From CAYRMV01 sp964425255 (lineage in GTDB: Bacteria; Bacteroidota; Bacteroidia; Flavobacteriales_D; Crocinitomicaceae): a stretch of DNA of 24,992 nucleotides. The translations under genes and the position numbers were made by a program. Under the pieces are notes generated by a model. That model was not told where the DNA came from. It saw nothing but the letters and a program-made list of their open reading frames with translations, and ran no database searches. The stretch is from the NCBI GenBank assembly GCA_964425255.1, contig CAYRMV010000036.1:1-24992 (forward strand), given 5' to 3'. Each line of letters opens with the position of its first letter. The stretch's first letter is position 1. Below, one piece after another: positions 15,262-22,952 of this stretch.

Positions 15262-16545
15262 CTACTTAGCTTGTTCTAATTTCGACGTAAAATCCAACAA
15301 CAAACGAACAATCGAATTATAAGCTTCAAATGTCAAGGCATCGTAGGTATCGAAAACATCGTGGTAGTTTTTGTTCGATCCCATCGTGTAAATAAAAAAA
15401 GCAGGAATTCCTTTTTCGGAAAACCAATAATGATCCGAATTTGCCGCTTTTCCACGAATTTTCACTTGCTTCAAATATTTTTTGTCGTTGTTGATTTGGG
15501 TTAAAAGATCAAACTCTTTTTGGAAAACAGAACCGTTCACAACCGTAACGCCATCTTCTCCACTTCCCATGATATCCAAGTTAACAACCATGCGCACTTT
15601 AGACAATTGAACCAAGGGATTATCGACAAAATATCGAGAACCAACCAAGCCAGCTTCCTCACCCGCAAATGCGATGAAAACATAGTTGTATTTCCGTTTT
15701 TTTCGTTTTTTCAATTCGTCAGCCATGGCAAAAAGCATGGACGTTCCACTCGCATTATCGTTCGCTCCAGGAAAATAAACTTCCGAACCCATTCCGCCTA
15801 AATGATCGTAATGCGCTGTAAAAAGAATGGTTTTCTTGGTGCGCTTCGATGCGGGCAGTAGCGCAACGACATTGTACGATTCATACGCTGCATCAAACTG
15901 TTGATCGATATGCAGAATTACGTGCCTTGTTTCTGGTGAAATGAATCCCGGTTTCACGTACACCAAGGTTTTTTTTCTGGGTTCGTGTCCAACGGAATAC
16001 GTAAATTTTTCATCCGTTACAAGCACAACGGAAACGATGTCGGTGAAAAGTTCAGCGATTTTTTTCACGGTCCGCAAGGAATCATTTTTCAAATTCAAAG
16101 CATTCAACACCAACACATTCCACGAGCGTGCTCCTTGCGTTTCACGGAGTAAATTTTCCATGTACCCCTGATTCAATAGTGCAAATCCTTCTTCCCATTT
16201 GGGAGTCAACTCAGCAAAAATCTTGTTCGAACTCGGATCGACCAGGAAATCTACACCTGGAACCAAACGAAGACTGTCCACTTGCATGAGCATTTCACCC
16301 GGAAATATGTTCACAGGATGCGTAAATACTTGTAAATAATTCGGGGAAAGCGATTTTAATCCACGCTTTTTAAACTGTTCAGCTAAATAAACACCCGCAA
16401 GTGAATCCCCTTTTTTGACATATCCTCGACCAAAAAAATCGGGTTTACACAAACGTTCTGTGATTTCTCTTCCTGTTTTTTCTTGAGCAAAAAATGACCC
16501 AAAAAAGAAAAATAAAATCCCGATAATTCCTGCGATTTGTTTCAT
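15262..16545 (-). CDS. Secreted M28-family zinc metallopeptidase
   Basis: A 427-residue protein with a signal peptide (1-20, ending FFA-Q) and a C-terminal M28 catalytic domain (about 225-425). All five co-catalytic zinc ligands are in place: H245 in TAHYDH with D247 beside it, D263 in GANDNASG, E296/E297 in AGEEAG (base and ligand), D324 in VNLDIMG and H395 in NYHD. Residues about 25-220 form an N-terminal region that probably contains an inserted PA-like domain (VLVLNALNLKND, then VSVVLVTDEK). M28 enzymes are aminopeptidases or, in some Bacteroidota, glutaminyl cyclases; I cannot decide the substrate. It is exported to the periplasm or cell surface. It starts three bases after the stop of the upstream acidic-protein gene and is in the same operon. 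Confidence 0.92.
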   Translation of the reverse strand: MKQIAGIIGILFFFFGSFFAQEKTGREITERLCKPDFFGRGYVKKGDSLAGVYLAEQFKKRGLKSLSPNYLQVFTHPVNIFPGEMLMQVDSLRLVPGVDFLVDPSSNKIFAELTPKWEEGFALLNQGYMENLLRETQGARSWNVLVLNALNLKNDSLRTVKKIAELFTDIVSVVLVTDEKFTYSVGHEPRKKTLVYVKPGFISPETRHVILHIDQQFDAAYESYNVVALLPASKRTKKTILFTAHYDHLGGMGSEVYFPGANDNASGTSMLFAMADELKKRKKRKYNYVFIAFAGEEAGLVGSRYFVDNPLVQLSKVRMVVNLDIMGSGEDGVTVVNGSVFQKEFDLLTQINNDKKYLKQVKIRGKAANSDHYWFSEKGIPAFFIYTMGSNKNYHDVFDTYDALTFEAYNSIVRLLLDFTSKLEQAK

Positions 16546-16548
16546 GGC

Positions 16549-17421
16549 TTACATAAATCTACGTTCCACTTTCAAGACAAAATCAATCGTCAATTCACTT
16601 TCCAAATCCCATTGATACAAAGCGGCATAACGCGCCATGACTTTTTTCGCATCGAGGTAATTGGTTTGTTGATCCAATTCGGAAATAGCATGTGTAAAGG
16701 TTTCACTTGAACCACCAAACAATTCAGATATACATTGCAATTTTTCGTTTAAGCCAAAAGTTCCGATTAAGGTATCCAACTTCGTCATCATCAACCGCGA
16801 ACCGGAGTTATTTGCAATGGTAATTCGACTAAAAATATCTGTAAAATGAGGTTCGTGAGTCGATTGTGGTTCCGGTTTTATGGGTGTTTCTACAGCTGGA
16901 ATATCTGTGGTTGATTCCGTAGGAGTTCCTACGGGTGCATCCCAACGAGGAGATTCCAGTTCGGGTTCAGGCGCTTGTTCTTCAACTGTTGGAGCGTCAA
17001 ACAAATCAAAACCTGTGGGTTCGTTGGAAACTTCTGGTGTGGGTTCGTCAAACAAATTAAAATCGAAAATGGGCTGTTCCGACTGTGATTCTGTGCTTGG
17101 TTCCTCACTCATTTCGGGTTCAATGGAAGTTTCTGTTTCAATTACTGCTTCCTCAACCACAGGCGTATCTTCAACTTGGATTTCATTTTCCACTTTCACT
17201 TCAACAACCTCATCCACTTCGATATCCGTCGTTTTTGACGTTGTACCAAACACTTTTGATTCATACGCTTTGTAACGCAAAATGGCTGTTCTCTCGTGTA
17301 ATTCGCGGGTCAATTCAACCAACAAATCCATCTCATCTGCTTGCAAGTTCCCTGCATTCAATGTATCAAACAAATCACTAATCTGAGCGAGAACCGCTTC
17401 TTTTGAACCAAACTTTGCCAT
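16549..17421 (-). CDS. Conserved acidic Bacteroidota protein, unknown function
   Basis: A 290-residue cytosolic protein built in three parts. The N-terminal helical domain (1-60) begins MAKFGSKEAVLAQISDLFDT. A very acidic, Pro/Thr/Glu-rich low-complexity linker (about 68-190) contains repeated FDLFD-like motifs (FDFNLFDEPTPE, FDLFDAPTVEE). The C-terminal helical domain (about 195-290) carries RLMMTKLDTLIGTFGLNEKL, ISELFGG and YQWDLES. The C-terminal domain resembles a family I have seen only as hypothetical proteins in Bacteroidota. The repeated FDLFD motifs look like short linear docking sites, but that is inference. It is the first gene of an operon with the M28 peptidase; the 211-base spacer to tdk is divergent. 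Confidence 0.75.
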   Translation of the reverse strand: MAKFGSKEAVLAQISDLFDTLNAGNLQADEMDLLVELTRELHERTAILRYKAYESKVFGTTSKTTDIEVDEVVEVKVENEIQVEDTPVVEEAVIETETSIEPEMSEEPSTESQSEQPIFDFNLFDEPTPEVSNEPTGFDLFDAPTVEEQAPEPELESPRWDAPVGTPTESTTDIPAVETPIKPEPQSTHEPHFTDIFSRITIANNSGSRLMMTKLDTLIGTFGLNEKLQCISELFGGSSETFTHAISELDQQTNYLDAKKVMARYAALYQWDLESELTIDFVLKVERRFM

Positions 17422-17632
17422 TGTATTTTCTTTCTAAATTACCTTTTTTTGTTGGGTTTTGACCAATTTTCAAACAAATTTCACTGTCTTTTCCCCTTGA
17501 ATTTCGCTGCTTTTTTCCTCTCTATTCGAAGAAAAATCCCGAATTTTACACAAAATTAAGGAAGACCCGTTCACAGCACGCAATTCATGGGAATTTTTCT
17601 CCTTAGTACATTGTTAATAACGAAACAAAGAC

Positions 17633-18211
17633 ATGTTTTTAGAGCATTTCCCTTCAGAAAATAGACAGCACGGATGGATCGAAGTCATCTGCGGATCGAT
17701 GTTTTCCGGCAAAACAGAAGAACTCATCCGTCGTTTAAAACGCGCTGAATTTGCCAACCAAAAATTAGTTCTTTTCAAACCAAAAGTCGATAATCGCTAC
17801 GCGGAAGATGCTGTCATCAGCCACAAAGGTTCGAGCTTGAATGCGGTTGTAATCGAACAAGCGAAAGACGCTTTGACCCGTTGGAAAGACGAACGCATTG
17901 TCGCTTTTGATGAAGTTCAATTTTTTGACCCTGAAATCGTTTCGGTGGCGACAAAACTCGCCAATCAAGGTGTTCGTGTCATTGTGGCTGGATTAGACAT
18001 GGATTACCAAGGAAATCCCTTTGGCTCGATGCCGAATCTATTGTGTATGGCTGAGTATGTGACGAAAGTTCATGCCATTTGCGTATCTTGTGGTGATTTA
18101 GCGTATATCTCTCACCGAACGGTCAACGAAGGCGGTCAAGTACTTGTTGGTGCAGTGGAAAAATACCAACCTCTTTGTCGTTGTTGTTACAACAAAATGG
18201 CTCACAAATAA
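17633..18211 (+). CDS. tdk: Thymidine kinase (type II)
   Basis: A 192-residue enzyme that phosphorylates thymidine to dTMP using ATP in the pyrimidine salvage pathway. It has the P-loop GSMFSGKT (21-28), FKPKVDNRY, the catalytic FDEVQF segment (92-97, Glu94), AGLDMDYQGNPFG (119-131) with the lasso region after it, and the structural zinc site C150-x2-C153 and C182-x2-C185. Length and motifs are normal for bacterial TK1-like enzymes. It starts a plus-strand operon; murF-alr begins eight bases after its stop. Confidence 0.97.
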   Translation: MFLEHFPSENRQHGWIEVICGSMFSGKTEELIRRLKRAEFANQKLVLFKPKVDNRYAEDAVISHKGSSLNAVVIEQAKDALTRWKDERIVAFDEVQFFDPEIVSVATKLANQGVRVIVAGLDMDYQGNPFGSMPNLLCMAEYVTKVHAICVSCGDLAYISHRTVNEGGQVLVGAVEKYQPLCRCCYNKMAHK

Positions 18212-18219
18212 GCGAAAAC

Positions 18220-20508
18220 ATGAAGTTACAGTTGTCTATTTCTACCATCACCCAAGCTCTTCAAGCTCAACTCCAAGGACACGAGGCAGAAGGATTGATT
18301 GATCAAATTGCGTTTGATACTCGAAAACTAAGCGAAACAAAAAACACACTTTTCTTCGCTTTTTCGGGAACGTTCCGAGATGGACATCAGTACCTTCAAG
18401 AAGCATATCAACAAGGAATTCGCTTGTTTTGCGTGGAAGCAAGTGCAAACTATCCAACCTGGGAAGACGCTACGTTTTTTGTGGTTGAAAACACGCTAAC
18501 GGCCCTGCAAGATCTCGCTCATTTTCACCGAAAACGTTTTGCTTATCCTGTCATTGCCATCACAGGTAGCGTTGGAAAAACGACCGTCAAAGAATGGCTG
18601 TTTCACGTCTTATCCGAACAGTTTCACGTAATTCGTAGTCCGAAAAGCTACAACTCGCAATTGGGCGTTGCTTTGTCTTTGTTGGAAATGAAACCCGAAC
18701 ACGAATTGGCAATCATCGAAGCAGGAATTTCTCGACCGGGCGAAATGGAACGCTTGGCAGAAATCATCGAACCCACTTGGGGAATTTTAACGGGAATTGG
18801 TCGTGCACACGCAGAGAATTTTTCGGATAAAACCGAAATTTTCAATGAAAAAATGCGCTTATTTCAATCTTGTTCTCGTTTGTTTGTCGCAAATTCGGTG
18901 CAGGAATCCTTTTCGCTTGGAGATACAGAAATAGCCGATGAACACGATTCACTTCTAACTCAACTGCCATTTCAAGATGCTGCAAGTCGATCGAACGCTG
19001 CCTTGGTACTTGCTGTGGCGCGTGCTTTATCGTTGGATGAAAATACCTTAACTAAGCAAATTCAGACCTTGCCCCGCTTAGCGATGCGCATGGAAACGAT
19101 GGAAGGAATTCGTGGAAACCTCATCGTAAATGATGCTTACAATTTTGACTTGGATGCCCTTACGCAATCCTTGGAATACCAAAAACAAATCAGCGCTGGT
19201 CGCAAACGCATTGCGATTTTAGCCACAGATAATACCGTTCGCCGAACGCCCGAAATCGAACAATTGGTGCACGCTTTCGACCTCGATCAGGTGATTTGGG
19301 TAGAAGGAAACTCCTTGCCTGATGTAGATGCATTTTCCGACTCGGTGATTTTATTGAAGGGAACGCGTGCCAGTGAGTTACAGCGTTTGACCCAATTGTT
19401 TCAGTTGAAAAAACACAAAACCCTCGTCGAAATTGACTTGTCAGCAGCTTTGCACAATTTGCATTTTTTCAAAAGTAAAATCAAAACGGAAACTCAGTTG
19501 TTGGTCATGGTGAAAGCCTCCAGTTACGGATCGGGTGCAGAACAAATGGCGCGTTTTCTCGAACAAGCAGGCGTCAATTACTTGGGCGTTGCCTATCCCG
19601 ATGAAGGCGTGGAATTGCGCAAAAACGGTATCACCTTACCGATTTTGGTCATGAATCCCGAAGAAGCAGGCTTCGACGACATCATTCAACATCAATTAGA
19701 ACCCGCAATTTATTCCTTCGAACAACTTGACGAATTCATCAAGGCCTTGATCACACAAGGAATCGAGCGTTATCCCGTTCATTTAAAATTGGATACAGGC
19801 ATGCGTCGTTTGGGCTTTGCTCCCACTGAAGTAGCGAAATTGATTGCGATCATTGCTGCGCAACCAGAAATTCGGGTGAAAGGAATTTACAGTCATTTGG
19901 CAGATGCCGACAACTACGAAGACGATTCGTACACGCATCAACAAGCCAATTTGTTTCAACTGTTGGCGCGCCAAATCGAAGAAGAACTCAACATCAAAGC
20001 GATCAAACACTTGCTCAATACCGAAGCAATCGCACGTTTTCCCGAATACCAGTTCGACCTCGTTCGCATGGGAATTGGATTGTATGGATCGAGTTCGAAT
20101 CCGGCCATTCAGTCGTCGCTTCGACCAGCCATTACCTGGAAAAGCCTGGTTTCGCAAGTGCGCACCATTCACGCAAACGAAAGTGTGGGCTACAACCGCC
20201 GATTTTTGGCGCATGAAAACCATGATATCGCGACCATTCCTGTCGGTTATGCGGATGGTTTCAAACGCTCGCTCGGAAGAGGAAAAGGCGGTGTGGTGAT
20301 TCACGGTCGTTTTTGTCCGACAGTCGGGAATGTGTGCATGGACATGATCATGGTGGATGTCACGGGACTCAACGTTCAAACGGGCGACGAAGTGGAAATC
20401 ATTGGTGAAACGCAAACGCTTTCTGCCTTGGCTCACGCGATGGAAACGATTCCGTATGAAGTGCTTACCTCGATCTCGAAACGGGTGCAACGGGTGTATG
20501 TGGAGTGA
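18220..20508 (+). CDS. murF-alr: Bifunctional MurF ligase / alanine racemase
   Basis: A 762-residue fusion. Residues 1 to about 395 are MurF (UDP-MurNAc-tripeptide:D-Ala-D-Ala ligase), with FDTR (32-35), the P-loop TGSVGKTT (115-122), SYNSQLGV (143-150), EAGISRPGEM (167-176) and NDAYNFD (304-310). Residues about 400-762 are alanine racemase, with PLP lysine K432 in VKASSYGSG, the catalytic tyrosine Y658 in SVGYNRRF and CMDMIMVDVT (706-715). The product makes D-Ala and adds D-Ala-D-Ala to the cell-wall precursor, both in the cytosol. The fusion is characteristic of Bacteroidota. The P-loop has Val118 where many MurF proteins have Asn. I chose the ATG at 18220, eight bases after tdk, over an in-frame ATG at 18175 inside tdk. 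It is probably co-transcribed with tdk. Confidence 0.95.
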   Translation: MKLQLSISTITQALQAQLQGHEAEGLIDQIAFDTRKLSETKNTLFFAFSGTFRDGHQYLQEAYQQGIRLFCVEASANYPTWEDATFFVVENTLTALQDLAHFHRKRFAYPVIAITGSVGKTTVKEWLFHVLSEQFHVIRSPKSYNSQLGVALSLLEMKPEHELAIIEAGISRPGEMERLAEIIEPTWGILTGIGRAHAENFSDKTEIFNEKMRLFQSCSRLFVANSVQESFSLGDTEIADEHDSLLTQLPFQDAASRSNAALVLAVARALSLDENTLTKQIQTLPRLAMRMETMEGIRGNLIVNDAYNFDLDALTQSLEYQKQISAGRKRIAILATDNTVRRTPEIEQLVHAFDLDQVIWVEGNSLPDVDAFSDSVILLKGTRASELQRLTQLFQLKKHKTLVEIDLSAALHNLHFFKSKIKTETQLLVMVKASSYGSGAEQMARFLEQAGVNYLGVAYPDEGVELRKNGITLPILVMNPEEAGFDDIIQHQLEPAIYSFEQLDEFIKALITQGIERYPVHLKLDTGMRRLGFAPTEVAKLIAIIAAQPEIRVKGIYSHLADADNYEDDSYTHQQANLFQLLARQIEEELNIKAIKHLLNTEAIARFPEYQFDLVRMGIGLYGSSSNPAIQSSLRPAITWKSLVSQVRTIHANESVGYNRRFLAHENHDIATIPVGYADGFKRSLGRGKGGVVIHGRFCPTVGNVCMDMIMVDVTGLNVQTGDEVEIIGETQTLSALAHAMETIPYEVLTSISKRVQRVYVE

Positions 20509-20525
20509 TAATTAGCGAATTTCGA

Positions 20526-20630
20526 ATTGGCGGATCGATGACGAAAGCTTTGCTTTGTCACGATGATGACCATTCGCGTCAGCATTACGGATTGGCGGAT
20601 CGATGACGAAAGCTTTGTTTTGTCACGATG
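20526..20630 (+). repeat. Two 40-bp direct repeats containing the dispersed hairpin
   Basis: The 40-base unit starting ATTGGCGGATCGATGACG and ending GTCACGATG occurs at 20526-20565 and 20591-20630 with one difference (c/t). Each unit contains the GACGAAAGC...GCTTTGTC hairpin related to those at 11163 and 22799. The pair lies immediately after murF-alr in the 377-base gene-free spacer 20509-20885, which also holds the foldback element and the promoter of the following gene. Confidence 0.85.
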
Positions 20631-20789
20631 TAGTTGGGCGCCTGGTCCGTCTGCGGGTGCGAGTGGGTTGGGGAAAACGATTCGTGGTTGGGCAAGCAAA
20701 AAGAGCTTCGCTTGTCGCTTTTTTGCTTGCACCTCGATACCGTTTCCCTGCACCAAGCTCTTCCCCTCCGCCGGGGCGCGGGCATCGTG
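20624..20789. repeat. GC-richer imperfect foldback element
   Basis: CACGATG (20624-20630) is mirrored by CATCGTG (20783-20789). Further in, GGTGC with GGGAAA faces TTTCCC with GCACC. At the core GCAAGCAAAAAG (20692-20703) faces CTTTTTTGCTTGC (20718-20730) with one bulged base. The segment is visibly richer in G and C than the flanking DNA and has no reading frame I believe in. The core hairpin could act as a terminator for tdk-murF-alr, but no T tract follows it. Confidence 0.55.
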
Positions 20790-20869
20790 CTACGAAGTGT
20801 TTGTTTTAAAATAGCCTGATTATTTTCACTTTGACAACAAACTCCAAAGTTGGTTTATACAATAAATTT

Positions 20870-20877
20870 TACCTTTG
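20870..20877 (+). promoter_or_regulatory. -7 promoter box of the GT-C gene
   Basis: TACCTTTG is an exact TAnnTTTG box, eight bases before the ATG at 20886. TTGG at 20850-20853 may be a degenerate -33 element. The box shows that the upstream in-frame ATG at 20850 cannot be the real start. Confidence 0.65.
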
Positions 20878-20885
20878 CTCAGAAG

Positions 20886-22391
20886 ATGAGTTTCACAATT
20901 GATATACTTTACGCTATTTTGACCTTGGCAATTACGGTACTTGGTCTAGTTCTTTCTTGGAAATTATACAAAAATGAACGCTACAATGCGGCCGTATTGA
21001 TGCTGATTTTCGTTGGTTTGTTCCTCCGAATTTTTGTATCGTCCGACTTCTATTTGCACAGTTGGGACGAACGCTACCATGCGCTCGTTGCAAAAAACAT
21101 GATGCAGCATCCTTTCGTACCCACGCTCTACGAAAACCCCGCCCTCCCCTATGATTACAAAAATTGGCCCGGAAACCACATTTGGTTGCACAAACAACCT
21201 TTCCCCCTTTGGACGATGTCGCACAGCATGGGAGTTTTTGGAGTCAATGAACTCGCACTCCGACTACCTTCGATACTACTTTCATCTTTAGGAATTTGGT
21301 TGACCTATTCCATCGGGAAAGTGATTTTCAATCGGAAAATCGGTGTCTTGGCTGCCTTCTTTTTCGCTGTGAATGGCTTGATCATTGAACAAACAGCAGG
21401 TCGCGTGGCAACCGACCACATCGACATTTTCTTCCTTTCGATGATTGAACTGGCGGTGTTTTTTGCGCTTTCGTTTGCCCAATCGAAAAAAATCATTTTT
21501 AACATCCTCACCGGAATTTGCCTCGGAGCTGCGATTTTAACCAAATGGCTTCCCGCGTTGATTGTTGTTCCCATTTGGCTGTTCTTTCTCATCGAATCCA
21601 AGAACTTCAAACGCTCAGAAATTGCGGTTCACTTTCTGGTTTTGGCAATCCTCTTTGTGGGTATTTCCGCTCCATGGCAGATCTATATTTTTAACCATTT
21701 TCCTTTGGAGGCGCAGTGGGAATCAAGTTACAATTTCAAGCATTTCAACGAAGTCATTGAAGGTCGAACGGGTTCGTATTTTTACTTCTTCAACCAAATC
21801 CGAATCAATTACGGCGAACTCATTTACCTTCCTTTGATTTGGTTTGTTTGGACGGTCTGGAAAAAACCAAGAAATTTCAATTATCTGGCCCTTTTGGTGT
21901 GGATTTTTGTTCCGCTCGCTTTCTTCACCCTGGCCAAAACCAAAATGCAAGGCTACATACTCTTCACCGCACCAGCTTTGTTTCTCGTCACCGCAGCCTT
22001 CTTTTTCTGGTTGAACGAACGACGTAAAATGGCCACAAGCAAATGGTTTTACAACATTCTACTGGTACTTTTGTTGGTGTTCCCGATTCGATACATGATC
22101 GAAAGAGTGAAACCATTTGATTCCACAGACCGAAATCCTGCCTGGGTGGAAAGTTTGCGCAAATTCAACGAAAAAAAGGTGAAAAACGGAATCCTTTTCA
22201 ATTACGAAAACCCAATTGAAGCGATGTTTTACACCGACCTTACGGTCTACAGCGAAATGCCAACGGTGGAACAAATCGATAAACTAGCAAAAAAAGGATA
22301 CTCGATTTGGATTCAAAACCACGGACCAATTCCGGATGAGATCAAAGCCTTACCATACGTGCACATCATCCAGTTAGCACCAAAAATGTAA
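20886..22391 (+). CDS. GT-C superfamily glycosyltransferase (GT39/ArnT-like)
   Basis: A 501-residue inner-membrane protein with about eleven hydrophobic spans. The first extracytoplasmic loop carries the acidic pair D61-E62 in HSWDERYHALVAKNM, the place of the catalytic Asp/Glu in PMT/ArnT-type enzymes, followed by the long loop WLHKQPFPLWTMSHSMGVFG and LALRLPSILLS. These enzymes transfer a sugar from a polyprenyl-phosphate donor to lipid A, protein or another acceptor on the periplasmic side; the donor and acceptor here are unknown. A soluble C-terminal tail of about 95 residues follows the last span. The ATG at 20886 was chosen because a promoter box ends eight bases before it. It appears monocistronic, with an AT-rich hairpin at the stop codon. 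Confidence 0.88.
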   Translation: MSFTIDILYAILTLAITVLGLVLSWKLYKNERYNAAVLMLIFVGLFLRIFVSSDFYLHSWDERYHALVAKNMMQHPFVPTLYENPALPYDYKNWPGNHIWLHKQPFPLWTMSHSMGVFGVNELALRLPSILLSSLGIWLTYSIGKVIFNRKIGVLAAFFFAVNGLIIEQTAGRVATDHIDIFFLSMIELAVFFALSFAQSKKIIFNILTGICLGAAILTKWLPALIVVPIWLFFLIESKNFKRSEIAVHFLVLAILFVGISAPWQIYIFNHFPLEAQWESSYNFKHFNEVIEGRTGSYFYFFNQIRINYGELIYLPLIWFVWTVWKKPRNFNYLALLVWIFVPLAFFTLAKTKMQGYILFTAPALFLVTAAFFFWLNERRKMATSKWFYNILLVLLLVFPIRYMIERVKPFDSTDRNPAWVESLRKFNEKKVKNGILFNYENPIEAMFYTDLTVYSEMPTVEQIDKLAKKGYSIWIQNHGPIPDEIKALPYVHIIQLAPKM

Positions 22392-22407
22392 AGCAATATT
22401 ACATTTT
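22383..22407 (+). terminator. AT-rich hairpin at the end of the GT-C gene
   Basis: AAAATGTAA (22383-22391, including the stop codon) pairs perfectly with TTACATTTT (22399-22407) around seven bases. The stem has little G/C, so it would be a weak terminator. Confidence 0.35.
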
Positions 22408-22651
22408 GTACCAAAAACATGTTCATTTTTAGATTCCAATAGCGTTGATTCATTTTTTTAATTGTAACGAGAAATATCATTAAAGAAAGTTTTGCCGTTT
22501 CAAAAAATCGTTTAAATTTGACCAATAGATTGCTAGTTATCCGAATTTTACGCTGTTTTTAATTCTTTGCCGGTTTACTGCTTAATAAGTTGATTTTTAG
22601 TGATTTAAGGTGAATTTTGGATGTTCTCAATGGGACTGAAGGGGCGAAGCT

Positions 22652-22780
22652 GCGGGATAGACAGAGGGAGAATGAGAGTGGAGAGCGATAAGTGAAAGCG
22701 GGATAGACAGAGGGAGTAATCAGAGTGAGAATGAGAGTGAGAGCGATAAGTGAAAGCGGGATAATCAGAGTGAGAGCGCA
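22652..22780 (+). repeat. Short tandem repeat, two and a half units
   Basis: Units starting GCGGGATAGACAGAGGGAG and ending AGAGCGATAAGTGAAA lie at 22652-22697 (46 bases) and 22698-22755 (58 bases), with a partial third unit at 22756-22780. Inside the units GAATGAGAGTG and AATCAGAGTGAG recur. It lies in the 561-base gene-free spacer 22392-22952 between the GT-C gene and the recombinase. The rest of that spacer is AT-rich, with the hairpin repeat at 22799 and a promoter at 22909. Confidence 0.85.
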
Positions 22781-22798
22781 TAAACCGAGCGGACTCAA

Positions 22799-22824
22799 TG
22801 ACGAAAACTTCGTTTTGTTATGGT
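22799..22824. repeat. Dispersed hairpin repeat, copy 4
   Basis: ATGACGAAAAC (from 22799) faces GTTTTGTTAT around TTC, with one bulged base. It belongs to the same family as the hairpins at 11163, 20536 and 20601. Confidence 0.55.
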
Positions 22825-22908
22825 TTGTGAGATAATTTCAAAAATGGAGTAGAAATTCAAAAGTGAAAGCTTGTTTTTTGTGATTTAATTTTTTTTTAAA
22901 GTTGTTTG

Positions 22909-22916
22909 TAAGTTTG
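22909..22916 (+). promoter_or_regulatory. -7 promoter box of the recombinase gene
   Basis: TAAGTTTG matches TAnnTTTG, 36 bases before the ATG at 22953. It lies inside the frame opened by an earlier ATG at 22902, which argues against that start. No well-spaced -33 TTTG is seen; the nearest (22877-22880) is too far. Confidence 0.5.
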
Positions 22917-22952
22917 TTTTTCATTAAATTTAGGTTTCTAAAATGCATACCT

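Noticed and set aside
20085..20105. tRNA T-arm-like sequence (GAGTTCGAATCCGGC)
   Set aside because: It lies inside the alanine racemase reading frame (LYGSSSNPAI), and no cloverleaf can be built around it.
19783..20490. 235-codon minus-strand frame opposite the alanine racemase
   Set aside because: It is a shadow of the real gene, whose catalytic residues are all present on the plus strand.
20630..20700. Two GTTGGGC strings resembling integron GTTRRRY cores
   Set aside because: Both have the same orientation and no matching RYYYAAC core is found nearby; the stretch is better described as part of the foldback element.
20509..20820. Overlapping short reading frames on both strands in the spacer after murF-alr
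   Set aside because: They exist only because the repeat and palindrome are GC-richer and lack stops. They have low-complexity Ala/Ser/Pro/Cys composition and no start signal.
22652..22780. Possible CRISPR array
   Set aside because: Units are contiguous, differ in length (46 and 58 bases) and contain no unique spacers; no cas gene is near.
22902..22952. Earlier ATG extending the recombinase by 17 residues
   Set aside because: The extension overlaps the TAAGTTTG promoter box, and the added residues are hydrophobic and not family-like.
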